Source: Spodoptera frugiperda (lineage: Eukaryota; Arthropoda; Insecta; Lepidoptera; Noctuidae). Taken from it: a DNA stretch of 64,000 nt. Both the position numbers and the translations under genes were made by a program. Under the pieces are notes generated by a model that was not told the origin of the DNA, did no database searches, and was given only the letters and a program-made list of their open reading frames with translations. Positions 12,801 through 27,100 of the stretch are shown one piece after another. Numbering within the stretch: position 1 is the first letter of the stretch; each line of letters begins with the position of its first letter. Location of the stretch: positions 9,244,001-9,308,000 of the forward strand of contig NC_064214.1 of assembly GCF_023101765.2 (NCBI RefSeq). The letters run 5' to 3'.

Positions 12801-15800
12801 TAGCGGTGTAAGATTTGGGGGCTGGTCGAAGGTGGAGGCGGGAGAGGGTAGCTGAGATTTTTGCGTGATGTTTCATAATAATAATGTTTCTTTCTTAAAA
12901 ATATTTGTTTGACTGGTACAAAGGTGAGCATAATAGTAGTATACACACTTTTCTTCACTCGAAACTATTCTTTATTTTTTTACATTCGAAGCTACACTTT
13001 GGAACGAGCACCTAGTTTCCCTGACAAACAGACTGACGAACAATTCAATTTGACGTTTCAAAAGTGCCTAATTAAGGATTATTTTGAAATATGTGCTTTG
13101 ACTTTGACTTTTTTGGCCAGTTATTACAAAAGTGTTATTAATAGGAGATGAATTTATTAAAATACTTGGCAAAATCGTGGGGTTTGTGCTTTCATAATAA
13201 GGAGATTAGTAATAATTCAATGGCTATTTATTATGTTCTTCAAGACTAAAGTCATAGTCTTAAAATAGTAAGTATTTATAAAAAATCTGTGTTAATCATT
13301 ATGTACACACAGCCTAACAAATAACCGACCACAACAAGCCTCATCGTATATCATCTTTCACACAAAGCTCCAAGGCCTCCATCACACGACCCGGTGCTCC
13401 CCACGTGTTCAGTAGCTGACCGGCCTACATCCCGTTTGCGATACTGTATCTTCATACACTGATAAAAAGTGAAACAATTTTTGACAGTTGCTTAAAGTAG
13501 GTAGCGACATCTAGTTATTAGGTACGGAACTAAATTTTGTAAATTCGGTGTAAAAGTGTTTTAAAAATTTGGTATTTAAATACGATCTCCGAGGCCTTTA
13601 ACTCGAGACCTTGTGCTCTCCACGTGTTCAGTAGCTGACCGGCCTACATCCCGGTAGCGATACCGTATCTGCTGTCGTATGATAAGAAAAAGTGAGACTA
13701 TTTTTGACAGTAAACTAAAGTAGGTAACGACATCTAGTTGTTAGGTACGGAATTAAATTTTGCAAAAAAATGGGTATAAATTATGAGCTCCAAGGCCTTC
13801 ACCACATGAACTGGTGCTCCCCACGTGTTCAGTAGCTGACCGGCCTACATCCCGGTAGCGATAACGTATCTACAGTCGTACGATGATAAAAGGCGACACA
13901 TTTTCGACAGTTGTTAAAAGAAGGTAGCGACATCTAGTTGTTAGATCCGGAACTAAATTATTTAAAATTGGCATTATTATATTAATATCGAGATTAATGG
14001 CTTATTCCAGCAATGGACGACAATCAGCTGTTTATGATAATGAAACTATTGCCAGACACTACTGGGTACAATTCAAACCTTCCAACTATTACTGAGATTT
14101 TTTCAAAAACCGTAAAATCCGACGCTTTCTGCCCCGACCAATGAGGACCTAAATCTTAATTTCATACATTCTTCCTTACGACTTGTTAAGTTTATATATT
14201 CTCATTCAATATCGCTCCACACGTGTTCATGAATGACTAACGATAAAATAAGAAATCCTTTAACCACGCCGCATTATTATAAATTGATATTATTATTATA
14301 CTAAATCCTTTCATTTCGTTCAAACCAAAACTAATTTTTATAATAAAGAAGTTTTCATTATGTGACTAATTCGATTTAACTATTTATTTTAGATGGTTTT
14401 TATTTTATTTTATGGGATACATTACTCAGCTTTATATTCAAAGTTATGGACAATAAGTACAGGCTTATCATTTCTAAACAAAATCCTTCGCTTTAAGGGC
14501 CTATGCACACCACGTTTTTAAACGCGCCGTGCAGGAGAAAAACACGTCCTGCTTGTTGTCGTGTGTATCGATACACACGCGCGTTTGCATCGCGTCTGCA
14601 TCGCTACACACGCGCGTGTACATAGGTTAGGTATAGGTAAACGTGGTGTGCATAGGTTCCAAGATAAAGAAAAACACCTTTCTATTTTCCTAAACTCGTG
14701 CAAAACTCTACAGGTTAACGAACTATTATCTAAGACGCGTGTCCAACTAGACTGAGATAACATCTGATAACAACATTTGTACTACAAAGTATTACAAAGT
14801 TGACGTTTTGTCTGTCTGTTGTATGCTATATGCTAATCTTTGGTTTACTGTATTTATCTTGCTTTCGTGACCGAATTTCTGACACTACAGACACGCGGTG
14901 CACTATCTATATAGGGCTAGTTGTCTGTATTATGTCTTGTGTAGACTATTAATATAATATCGCTATGCTCAATTACTTTTTAACCGATTTCCCATAAAGG
15001 AGGAGGTTATCATATTGAATGAAATTGCAATTCTAAACTCACGTAGGCACTCTCTTAACACTCTCTTTCTTACGACCACTACAAGGTCTGAAAAATTGGA
15101 AGCAGTAACCTTAGTACGAGTTTTCTTTAGCTGAAAGTAATCGAAACGAGAGTGGTTGGTTTATTCGAGCCGGCCAACCAGAGTGCCAAACGCTCATAGT
15201 AAGGGGATAGAACATTTTATGAGTTTTCTGACAAGAATAATTTGTAACATAAGAGACAGGGGCTCCTGCAGTTGACTATCACGAGCTATTTATGATAATG
15301 ATGAATTGGACATAGATCATGATATACAGTAAATGGTTTACCTGTTACAGTAGAAAAAGCCACATTAAAGTCTAAAACTGTATTTTATTATTAATCAAAA
15401 ATAAAATCATATATCAATCTACCCATTACCTTTTAACCACAACACACCCTCACAATGCAAACCAAACTTACTTACACAAGAAATTAGTCACAAAATTCCT
15501 TACAGCTTCATAAAAACCGCTAGACGGTGCTATGTGCTCATCAGAACATTAGCTGAGATTAGCTGACTTCAGTCGCAGTTCATGTAGACTCGTCCTAGTT
15601 TCGAAGTCAGACTTCTGAACTAACTGGAAGTTTGAAAGTCACATTACCTTTGTGGGAAAGACTTATGTTATAAGAAGTGGAAATAACGTAACTGTGTCTT
15701 TTTAAGTCATTTATATGAACAGAATGCCCCGTTAAAGATGTCTATCCAAAAAGCCACATTTCTAGCCTAAAAATATGTAATTGAAATTTAATATTTTCAA

Positions 15801-18800
15801 TATTAAACGGTCGTAGTCACGTGAAAGTATAGACAAAATATACACATATTAAGTTTTGATTATGAATTAGAATCAATGCACGATTTCGTGCCGTCGGCCG
15901 TCGCACCATGTCCATGACACATCATCTCAGCAACCGTGTCAACACAATGGGCTCAACTACGCCCCCTTCAGCGACTTAACCGAACTATTGACTCGGGGAT
16001 ATCATATCATTGTCATATTACTTATAACTGCAGCTGTTATTCAATAGATATGGCAGTGTACTCAGGAACAATAGCTACCCTTCACATACAATTTTTTTTA
16101 GGCTTTTCTTCTTAATAAGAAAACCACAGATGAACCACAAACTACAACGCTACATTAAACCATAACTTGAAGTGCAACTGCTTTTGAAAACAAAATAGAC
16201 TGTTCAAAGCGAAACGATATGCTAAAAAATACCATAATCATCTACGAAAATCATTCAAAAACAAATACTGAGTTAATACTTAGAACACTGAGTTAATACT
16301 TCCATTCTAGTCACATGCTAAGCACACTAGCTGTATCCACCGCACCAGTGATAGGGAACAATCCGAATGATTTGAGCGATGCAAATGTATGCAAATGCAT
16401 CGTCTCCAGGCGTTGGAGTGGCTCTGCCTTTCGATGTCACTGCTTTGACGATTTGCTTTCCAGATGAGACAGAGTGCAAGTAACTGGGGGGTGTTATTTA
16501 CTGCGTGTTTTTGGGGATTGGAGATAATATATGTGGCTGTTTAACATTTCTCTATTGAATAGGAATGTTGCCTATTTTGAGTCTCTTTTACTATGCTTGG
16601 GTACAACGGGGTTGGCTTAATCAAAGTGATACTATGGCGTTACAGAAAACCAGTATAAAATCACGCTTACATTGTGTTTCGCCGTGTGAGTCAGGTTCAA
16701 ATCAAATCCAATCACTTTAATGCATCCATAGTGTACAGTGTGGTCTAAAATTTTAATACAGTTATATGTCCCAACTATGGGCCCTTTTGGGCACCGCAAA
16801 AGTACGTTACTTAATCAAGTTGTTGGATGATGGTAAGTTTTTTAAAATTGATATAGTTAGTCCTGTAGTGTTATAACGCCATACAATACTCAAATCTTTC
16901 TATTTTTAATAATATTTAACCGAAATATCTATGGATATATGTAAAAATCTCTATCTCTATACCGCCCACAGCATATAAGCAGCTGTGATGTTATACGTAA
17001 TCATGACATTATACTTTACAACATATTGACAGAACTATGTACATAATAATATGTATCTAATCGTTTATTTAATATTGATATATAAAACGTATTTGCAAAT
17101 ATTTGTATTACAATATACCGGCAATATCATTGAAAGCGTATAAATAGCAAGATAATATTAGAATAAGATATTTAAAGGATTATGTAGTGTTTATAAATAG
17201 GTACAACGTACAATGTAATTTCTATTGTATTGGAGCTCAAAGAGAATAATAAGGTTATAATATAATTTCGCGCTTTTTATTCAAAAAATATGGCATGATT
17301 GCTATGACATTTATGTAATTTTTATATTGAACACTGTACCAGATGTCAGGCATTTTTGAGGGAGGAAACTCATCCAATGACTTCTCTCGCCTTGGGCGAG
17401 GCAAGAGGGAGTGTCAGACTCTTACTAACTAAAAAGCATCCCGTTCCTACTCCTGCTTTTGGCGTCGGAGCCCATATCGTATCATACTTGAGATCAATTT
17501 CTCGGTAGTAGCGCTTGCGACAACCAAGTTAACATAACAACAACATTACACCAAGTTAACATAACAAATAATCAGATATTTGCTTCATATCATATCATTT
17601 CATGTCATTTCCGCGATAAATAGACCTTCAAATAGATACTAAGTACATATTTAGTGTTTATTTATTTTGTCTAAGGTTAGACGTTACTATTTATGACTAC
17701 TGAGGTCAAAATATACATCTAAAGTATGCACATAATATTGAATTTATTATGAGTGACTTTGAATTCCGACTTAGTTTAGTGATACCTAAACTTAAAATAG
17801 TCAAGTAAATAAAAACTTACAATACTCTGGCAAAAATTATGACACTTTAGCAACAAAAAGGGATCGGTTTGTATATTTTGAAAAACCCGAATAGAGTTTA
17901 TTTTCACGTTTGATGGGTCGATGTTTGGTCGCTATCTCTAGATAGAGAAAGCAAGATTTTCTCTACCTAGATAGATATCTAGGTAAACTTGCTTTCTAAA
18001 TTTTTTAAACTGACATGGTCACTAAAACTAGTAGGTATTAGAGCTCGAAACGGGATATTTACCATGTTTTTAGGGTTCCGTAGCCAAATGGCAAAAAACG
18101 GAACCCTTATAGATTCGTCATGTCTGTCTGTCTGTCCGTCTGTCCGTCCGTCCGTCCGTATGTCACAGCCATTTATTTCCGAAACTGTTGGGCCTACATA
18201 GTTGAAACTTTGTAAGATGGTGTATTTCGGTAACCGCTATTAGAATTTTGAATAAAAATTAATAAATTTAAAAATTAAAGGGGGCACTCCATACATGGAA
18301 CTGATTAAAAAAAAATTTTTTTCTGCTAACATATCCGTGATGGGTGTCTATGGATAGGTCTTTAAAAAAGACATTAAGGTTCCCAAAACCATTTTTCGTC
18401 AAAATCAATTGTTTGAAAGTTAGACGCTTCCAAAGTGGAAAAATGTGTCCCCCCCTCTAACTTTTAAAATAAGAGAGTGAGAAAACTGAAAAAAATATAT
18501 GCTGTAGATTTCAATGGAAACTAACAACGAAAATTGGTTTGAACGAGATATCATAATTAGTTTTTAAGAAATAAAACATTTTCAAAAACCGCAAATATAA
18601 CTTTGTCGTTCATACAAACACTATGTAAAACCAAGTTATTTTATAACTTTTATTGTCATTGTCATCTACTTGCTGTTACGGAACCCTTCATGGGCGAGTC
18701 CGACTCGCACTTGGCCGGTTTTTCTATTTCTATGAGTTTCCGATATTTCAGCACTGTTGCAAGCGCCATGATCACGGATAAACATCAGTTTAGTTAGAAA

Positions 18801-21150
18801 AACGTGGTAAATATCCCGTTTCGAGTTCTAATACTAAACTTGCTTTCTTTCAACAGATGTTATAAAAACCCAATAACTTCAATGTTTATATTGGACTAAA
18901 TCGTTTGATGGTCTTGATAAGGACGAATATTTAATCGGTCATTGAAACGGTAGTAATGTAAATATCCATTATTTAATGATCGCGCGATCAATTGTTCCAA
19001 TACCTTCTGATATAACAACATTGTTGCTATAATAAAAACTATTGGTTGCTAACGGGAAGGAAAAGTATTGAGCAACTGATTTTTTGATTTTAGTTTAGGC
19101 TAGGTTTTCCAAAAAATCCACTATAAGTACTAACATGGAGTTTGGTATGTTTCGTTCTGACGAGGGAAAATCAACCGATGACTTCTCCCGTCTTGGGCGA
19201 GGCGAGAGGGAGTGTCAGATTCTTACTGACTAAAAACCACCCTGTTCCTACTCATGCTTTTCGAACCGGTCGCCAGAGAGTCGGCAGAAGCTAGTATATA
19301 ATTAAGGGCATTTTTGCCTACCTCTTTGGAGACTAAAACGCTTGATACTGTTTATTGCAAGTGGTATTAATAAACTTCTCAATCAAAAAAACATTACAAC
19401 AGAAATGCTGAAGTCCACGCATAAACTTCAAATATTTATTTTGTCCGTAAAACACGCGTACATCACGCCTTTCGTGGGCGTGTCGTGTTCAAAGAATGAT
19501 CATCACAAGTATTACAACATTGATAAATAATACAAGTGATAAAATACACTACACATAATATCAGACATCTGTGTACAAAGTAATATTATGTAATACAAGC
19601 ATATCATGCCTATATGGCATGTGGCATGCATAGTAATGTATTACGGTTGTATCTTAGAACATTTGTAGACTATAAATGACTGATTTAAATAGTATTCAAA
19701 TTAGGCCTTAATGTTAGATCGTCATAAAGCTCGAAATTGTAGACTACATTTTTAAGTAGGTTAGAATAGAAACTAGGTAAAGCTGGTCTTTGCGTTAGGT
19801 GGTAGAGTAAAAAAGGTTTTATGGTCATAGTCCAGTGCTGGACTATGGGCCTCCTTTATATGGTCTTTGCCATATTCTATCCTAGACAGACAGGTTAGAG
19901 ATCGCAATTTAAAAAGGTTCACGTACTATCTGGTACAATCAGGAGGCTTACTCTTGAATCAAATTCAGATCGATCGACATTGATATTGTACAATTCCCTA
20001 CTCGTTGCAACACGCGCTCTAGCGCTCATTGCACCCGTATTGCGTAGAATGAACAAAATGGTATTAAGTTGTTTGATAATGATAATGAATATCTCAACAT
20101 AATCGTACTTTCATTCATTAATTTGACGATACGCTATTTGACGCAAAAAATACGACATCATAAACAGCGATCTCCTACAAAATTCATAAAAAAGTACCGT
20201 TTTTGACATTTCGATAAAAGTATTATATTGTATTTGACTAGTTGGAAACTCCGTATTGTAATTTTGTCCTTCAAATACTGCACCAGTATCTATTAATAGA
20301 TAATTATTTGCGATGCAAACATTCCTGTACTTTTCAGATCACAGCAAAACAAACATCGTATCTGCAATGTCAACTGAAACTCCTTCATAAAGGTCTTGAA
20401 GGTTTCAGGGGTCAACAAGACAATATATACTTGAAACTTTCAGCGAATCATTCAATATTTAGATAAGAGATATCTTTATCTAAATCGTGCAATTGATTGT
20501 GATTTGTGATAGAGTACTTATCAAATGATAGATTAGGTCAAATGTGACGAGAAGTTTAATGATGATACAAATATTAACATTTTTTATTTTTAAACAAGCT
20601 TCTGTCAGCGGCTTTGGCCGCGTTCGTGGGGTAAAAAGTGTGTTATTCCAAATCATACTCTACCCCTGTTCCAAATTTCATCCCGATCCCTTCAGCAGTT
20701 TTGACGTGATTGAGTAACAAACAAAGTCACAAACTTTCTAATATATTACTAAGAGGTAAGATAAATCCGTGCGTATGGGACGTCGCGTTCCGTGCGCATC
20801 TCAAAGATAGGGCCCAATACGGCTGACGCCTGATTCGGAGCTGCGAACTACCTAACAAGTTTACCGGGGTTCCAGTCAGGATTGTCAGTAAGAGTCTGAC
20901 ATTTTCTCTCATCTCGCCCAAGGCGGGAGAAGTTATTGGCTGATTTCCCTCCCTTAAGAAAAAAAGAGGTAAGAAAAAAGCAAAAATGAAATATCTCACG
21001 TCACGGTTTTCTCTTGTATCTTGGATGTGTTTTTAAATACAGATTCAGATTAGATTTTCATTTAAGGCAGATTCCATAGCACGGTTCTAAACCTTAGTGG
21101 TTTTTTGGTTGCTATTTGTTATTTATTGTATTATTGTGTATTTTGTGTAA

Positions 21151-21181
<31 letters not shown>

Positions 21182-24100
21182 CTAGTAAAATTCAAGTAAA
21201 CACATAAGTAAATACACTTTGTCATGGCAACGCACCCGTGATATTTTTGTTGTCCATAGGTTATGGTGACCTCTTATCAGACGGCTTGTAAGCTTTACTG
21301 TAAGTAGTAGAGAAAAATGGCACACCCTTGCATTTTTCAAGAAGATGGTAGTATTATGAAATTTTATCCTATTTTCTTCTATCCGTTAGCCGCCAAAAGT
21401 CTTAAAACATCGCTACAAAAATATTGTTTTGTTTGTTACTCTTTCACATCTATTATTACAACAAAATAATAGTACTTAGTTTCTTACAGAATTTCCCCAA
21501 AATCTTTAGTTTATAATTTGTCAAGTTACATATCGACGGTTGAAAGGCTAATTGATCTAAGCGATATTTTTTATATTGAGTTAACTATTTACATATTCAG
21601 AATCAGCGAATTTTTGTTTATAACACAATATCTTCCAACCGTCGATATATTTTATATAAATTGTACCTACTAAAAATATAATAACAAGGAAGAAACACTC
21701 GAAGAGGAAATGTTATTAAAATAACAGGGGATCGAAGGTGAACCAATTAACCGAAGGGACCCCAAAACTGTGTCACTGACTCATCGCGCATGCGCAAACC
21801 GGTACAACAGGGGTGAAGGGTGGCGTGGTTGTCAAAATCGAAAGTACTATAACCTCAAAGTAAAAATACGCCGATTCATAACAAAATAATTGATATTTTT
21901 AACATTTATCCACATTAAAAGGTGTAGCAGCAGCGGTGAGTGGCTTTCGTAAGCAAGCTGATGGATGATGAGGTTTGAGGTTTTGGAGTGATGAATGAAA
22001 GATGTTGGTTGCGTGAGAGCAAAGAATGTAATGGCCGAATAAAATTAACATAGAACTTAAATACTACGGGCGACAAATGCAACGCGATTCGCGGTCCACC
22101 GTACGACGTCATCGTTAGTGCAGTCTGGTCATTGGTCGACACGAATGTTAAGCCAGAACATGCCCCCGGCCTTGGAAGCAGTGGCTTTCAACAGTCCTCA
22201 GTCGCAGCATCCCGGTCCACCTCCGGCAGTAGAGGGCAAATGTTGGTGAATGCGCGTCTCAGCACGCCCGAGGACGTTTGTATGTCGGCAACACGGGATA
22301 TGCCATCCTTTCCCGGGACGGTACACAGAACACGTCCCAACTGCCACTTCAACGGCGGTAGGTTACTGTCTTTGATAACCACCAAGGAACCTGGTTGAAG
22401 CTCATCCTTATTCTCTCTCCATTTGGTCCGCACCTGCAGCTCAGAGATGTATTCTTTCGCCCACCGAGTCCAAAAGTGTTGGCGAAGTTGCTCCACCCTC
22501 TGGTACCGCTGGAGACGACTGGCAGGAACATCGCGCAGGTCATCGCATGCCGGAGCAGCCAGTGGTCGGCCAATAAGGAAATGACCTGGAGTAAGCGGAG
22601 AAAGGTCCTGAGGATCAGGAGAGAGGGGAGACAAAGGTCGGGAATTAAGTACGGCTTCTATTTGTGCTAGTACTGTGCTGTATTCCTCGAAAGTAAGGTG
22701 AGCATTACCTATCACACGACGTAAATGATATTTACTCGACTTAACTCCTGCCTCCCACAGACCACCAAAATGGGGAGAATAAGGGGGAATAAAATGAAAT
22801 TTAATGTTTTGACTTTGAGCAAATTCTAAAATATCTGAACTACAATTATTTAAAAATTTTGAAAAATCATTCATTATACCTACGAAGTTACGACCATTGT
22901 CGGAATAAATTTCTGCAGGCTTACCGCGACGTGAAATAAAACGTTTTAAAGTTAGTAAATATGCTTCGCTGGAAAGGTCACTGACTAACTCCAGGTGTAC
23001 TGCGCGTGTAACGAAACAAATAAATAAACAAATATACCCTTTGATAAGTCTAGCACCCTTACCTTTGCGGTTCAGGATGAGCACTGGCCCCGCGTAATCA
23101 ACCCCACACCTAACGAATGGCAGACTAGGCGTAACTCGCGCCGCAGGTAAGTTGCCCATCATAGGCGTAAGCGTCTTGCCTCGGATACGCGTACAAATGA
23201 CACAGTTATGTACTATCTGACGAGCGAGGTTCCTACCTCCTACAGGCCACCATGATTCGCGTAAATGAAAGAGTAACGCCTGAGGAGCAGCATGTAAAAG
23301 CTGGATGTGCTCATGTCGAAACAACAAAGTAGCAAAGTAATGTTTACTAGAAATTACAATGGGATGTTTTTTACCATAAATAAATTCATTAGAATTAACT
23401 AGACGACCACCTACACGCATGATCTTGCAGTCGTCAAGAAATACATTTAATTTAGATAAACAACTTTTATTTTTAATAGACCCGTTATTGCATAATGCCT
23501 TACATTCAACTGGATAAGATTCAAATTGGCATAACCGAGCCAATGTCTTATCAGCAAAATGTAGTTCATCAACACTAAGGCTGCCTACATACCTGTTGTT
23601 TTTATATCGACTGTTATGAATGAAACGCAACATAAAGGCCGCTGCACGCCTCATACGTTTAAATTGAGAAAACCGGTGAAACGGGAATAAAGACGATTCA
23701 GAAGAATCCTGAGCTACGACTGCGGTGACATACGACTTAACTTCGGGTAACTCACGAATTTTAAATGAATCTGGACCTTTGTGATCATCTATTGAAAAAT
23801 TAGGATTGCAAAGAAATTCAGGACCCTCCCACCATAGTCTAGAGGATGAAAGTTCCTCCAACCTGACGCCCCGCGACGCCAGGTCAGCAGGATTATTTTC
23901 ACTCCTGACATGACGCCATGGGACCTCTAATGTAAGGTCATGAATTTCCGCGACCCTATTTTGAACGAACGTCTTAAGCTGGTTCGGCCTCATGTGTAGC
24001 CAGCCTAAGACGATCGTGGAATCCGTCCAAAATACGATGTTACTAAGACTGCAACGTAGTGCATCGCGCACTTTGTCATACAGACGAGCGCCTAATAAAG

Positions 24101-27100
24101 CCCCACACAGTTCGAGCCGAGGGATGCTTATAGGCTTTAACGGCGCAACCTTGGATTTAGAAAATAATAACCTAACCGTTACTGTTAGATCATAATTAAC
24201 TGTGCGAATATAAATACACGCGCCGTACGCTGTCTGAGACGCGTCACTAAAAACATGAAGTTCGATATACTTAGGATGCGCACCTATAACATGGCGAGGA
24301 ATGCGAATAGTGTTAAGCGCTTGTAATGAAATAACAAACCGGTTCCATACGCGCGCCGTGCTATCAGGCACGTTATCATCCCAACCTATTTTTTGCAGCC
24401 ATAATTGTTGCAAAAGAACTTTGACAACTATTATAACGGGACTTAACAAACCGAGTGGGTCAAATATTTGTGAAACTTTAGATAAAATAGACCTTTTACT
24501 AATCGGTTTATCATTATCAATTTGAATTTGTGTGTTAAAATAAAAGTTATCACTTAGATTGTGCCAGCCTATACCTAACGTTTTAGAACTGATATTATCA
24601 TCTAAACTTAACGGTTTAAACTGACTAGATGAACGACTACCATCATCACGCCTAAAATTATATATCCATTTCCTGAGTGGGAAACAGCCTAACTGCAACG
24701 TTTTCTGAGTTTTGTCACATAAATCAAGTAACAGTAATTTATTATCCGAACCCGTTATAAAATCATCAACATAAAAGTCTTCCCTTATGGCTCGAGCAAC
24801 GTCAGCATCAGGAGATTCATTAGCTAATTGTTTTAGGCACCTAACGCTAAGAAAAGGCGCGGAGGCGGTTCCGTACGTCACGGTATTTAATTTAAAAATA
24901 CCTAAAGGCTTCGACGGATGGTCACGCCACAGAATCATCTGCAAGCTACGCTGACCCTCGTCTACTAGGCACTGCCGGTACATCTTCTCCACGTCGGCGC
25001 ACGCAACGTATTTATGCTGCCGAAAGCGGAGAAGAATGGCAATGAGATCACCCTGTATAGGAGGGCCAACCAGCTGCAAATCATTCAGGGACTTACCGGA
25101 GCTTGACGGTGCGCTTGCATCAAACACCACGCGCAACTTGGTGGTGGTGCTGAGCTCGCGGAACACACCATGATGTGGCATAAAATAACACGGGGATTCG
25201 TAGGAATCTACCTGTGTCATATGGCCTAAGCTGAGGTACTCCTGCATAAAATTGGAGTAAAGACTTTTATAGTCTGATGAACGCTGCAAGCGTTTTTCTA
25301 AGGCTAGAAATCGACGCTCTGCCTGGGTATAAGAGTCTCCCAAGGATTCAGGTGACTGACGGAATGGAATGTGCACACAGAATCTCCCGTCACTACCGCG
25401 AGTAGTAGTGCGAACGAAGTGATCCTCGCATTCCCGTTCTTCGTCAGTCTGCACGTCTCTGACCTTGGGTAGGTCCTCAATCTCCCAAAACAGACGAAGT
25501 TGCGTATCTAGTGAATTTACAATATTGCAATGAATTGGTGCCTTTTTACGCGTTTGAATAGCGATAGGTCCAGAAATGATCCAGCCAAATTTGGTGTTCT
25601 GTAGAAACGGTCCACTAGACAAACGAATTTTTCCGTCTTCTAACAGGTCCCAAAACCTATCAGCACCAATTAAAATATCTATAGTTTTGTAGTCTAAAAA
25701 TTGTGGATCAGCCAGCTGTATGTTATCTGGAATACAGATATTTGCACTTAATTTACATACGGCAGGCATCGATGCCGTGATCCTAGACAAAACAAAACAA
25801 TGAATGCGTGTAGAAAATGAATTATTGACGCAGGATTTTACAACGATATCACAAGCTTGCGTACAATGTACTACCGAGTCACCTACGCCGCGAACTTCGT
25901 TAGTGGACTGTATAAGTGGTGAATTAAGTAATTGACATAATGATTTAGAAATAAAACAGCGCTGGCTGCCATTGTCTAGGAGGGCTCGCGCTTTATGGTA
26001 TGTGCCATGTGCATCGGCTACTTCAACAATAGCAGTTGATAATAACACGGATTGCACACCTATGGACTTTGTAGATTCCGTTTGCATGTGTGCTTTGTTT
26101 ACTTGAATTGAGAGGGCGGAGTCCGCGGCAATAGGTGCGGGCGCGGGGAGATGCGCCGGTGCACCACTCGTACTCGCCTCAGTGTTTGTCGACGTATGGC
26201 ATGCGACCGAACTATTAGCATTATGCAACAACGAGTTATGTTTTTGGCTACAATGTCTACAAGGCCCAAACTTACACTCAGTTACCAAGTGCCCTGAATT
26301 TAAACAATTCTCACATAAGTTGTGATCGCGTACAAGTTTAAGTTTACTGTCTAAATTACTTTCGATAAACTTTTTGCACTTGTATATACGATGATTCGCG
26401 TTACATTTTAAACAAGATTTAGAACGGTTATCGTTCGTTTTGTCAGGCTCGCTGGAAACATTGCAGTGTGACGTGTTGTGAGATTTTTTGTGTTGTTTTT
26501 TATTCTCAGTGTTATGTACGTCTTTGCCATGTGAACGCTGCAATGAATCCAGTACGTCTGCTGTGTTACGAAGAAAACCAATAATGTCACTAAGCGTTAA
26601 TCGCGACTTAGAATTGTTTTCATTCAGTTGTGATAATCTAAATTTATGAGCTTGCCATTCTCGTTTGGTAACTTTATCTAACTTGGAAACGATAAGATAA
26701 ATAGTCAGTGTGTCCCAAGTGTCAGCAGGTTCCCCTAGGATAACTAATGCACGTATATTTTTTAACACATTATCAATTAGTTTTCGAATTAACGAAGGGG
26801 ACTCTTTAGTTATTGGAGGTATAGAAAACAAAGCATCAAGATGATTATCAATTAATAGATCGGAATTATTGTATCGATTGAGTAATAAGTCCCACGCAAC
26901 TTGATAGTTTTTAGCAGAAAATTCTATTGAATGTATAACTAGTTCTGCATCACCTTTTAGTGAAGATTTGAGATAGTGAAACTTTTGAATGGTAGAAATA
27001 TCTTTGGAATCGTGAATAAGCGAAGTAAATGTATCTCTGAACTCAAGCCAGTGCTCATATGAACCGTCAAACGTAGGCATAGAAATAACAGGTAATTTAA

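Noticed and set aside
13367..13960. CRISPR-like array
   Set aside because: Three long units with diverged spacers in insect DNA, unit length about 200 bp; a tandem repeat, not CRISPR.
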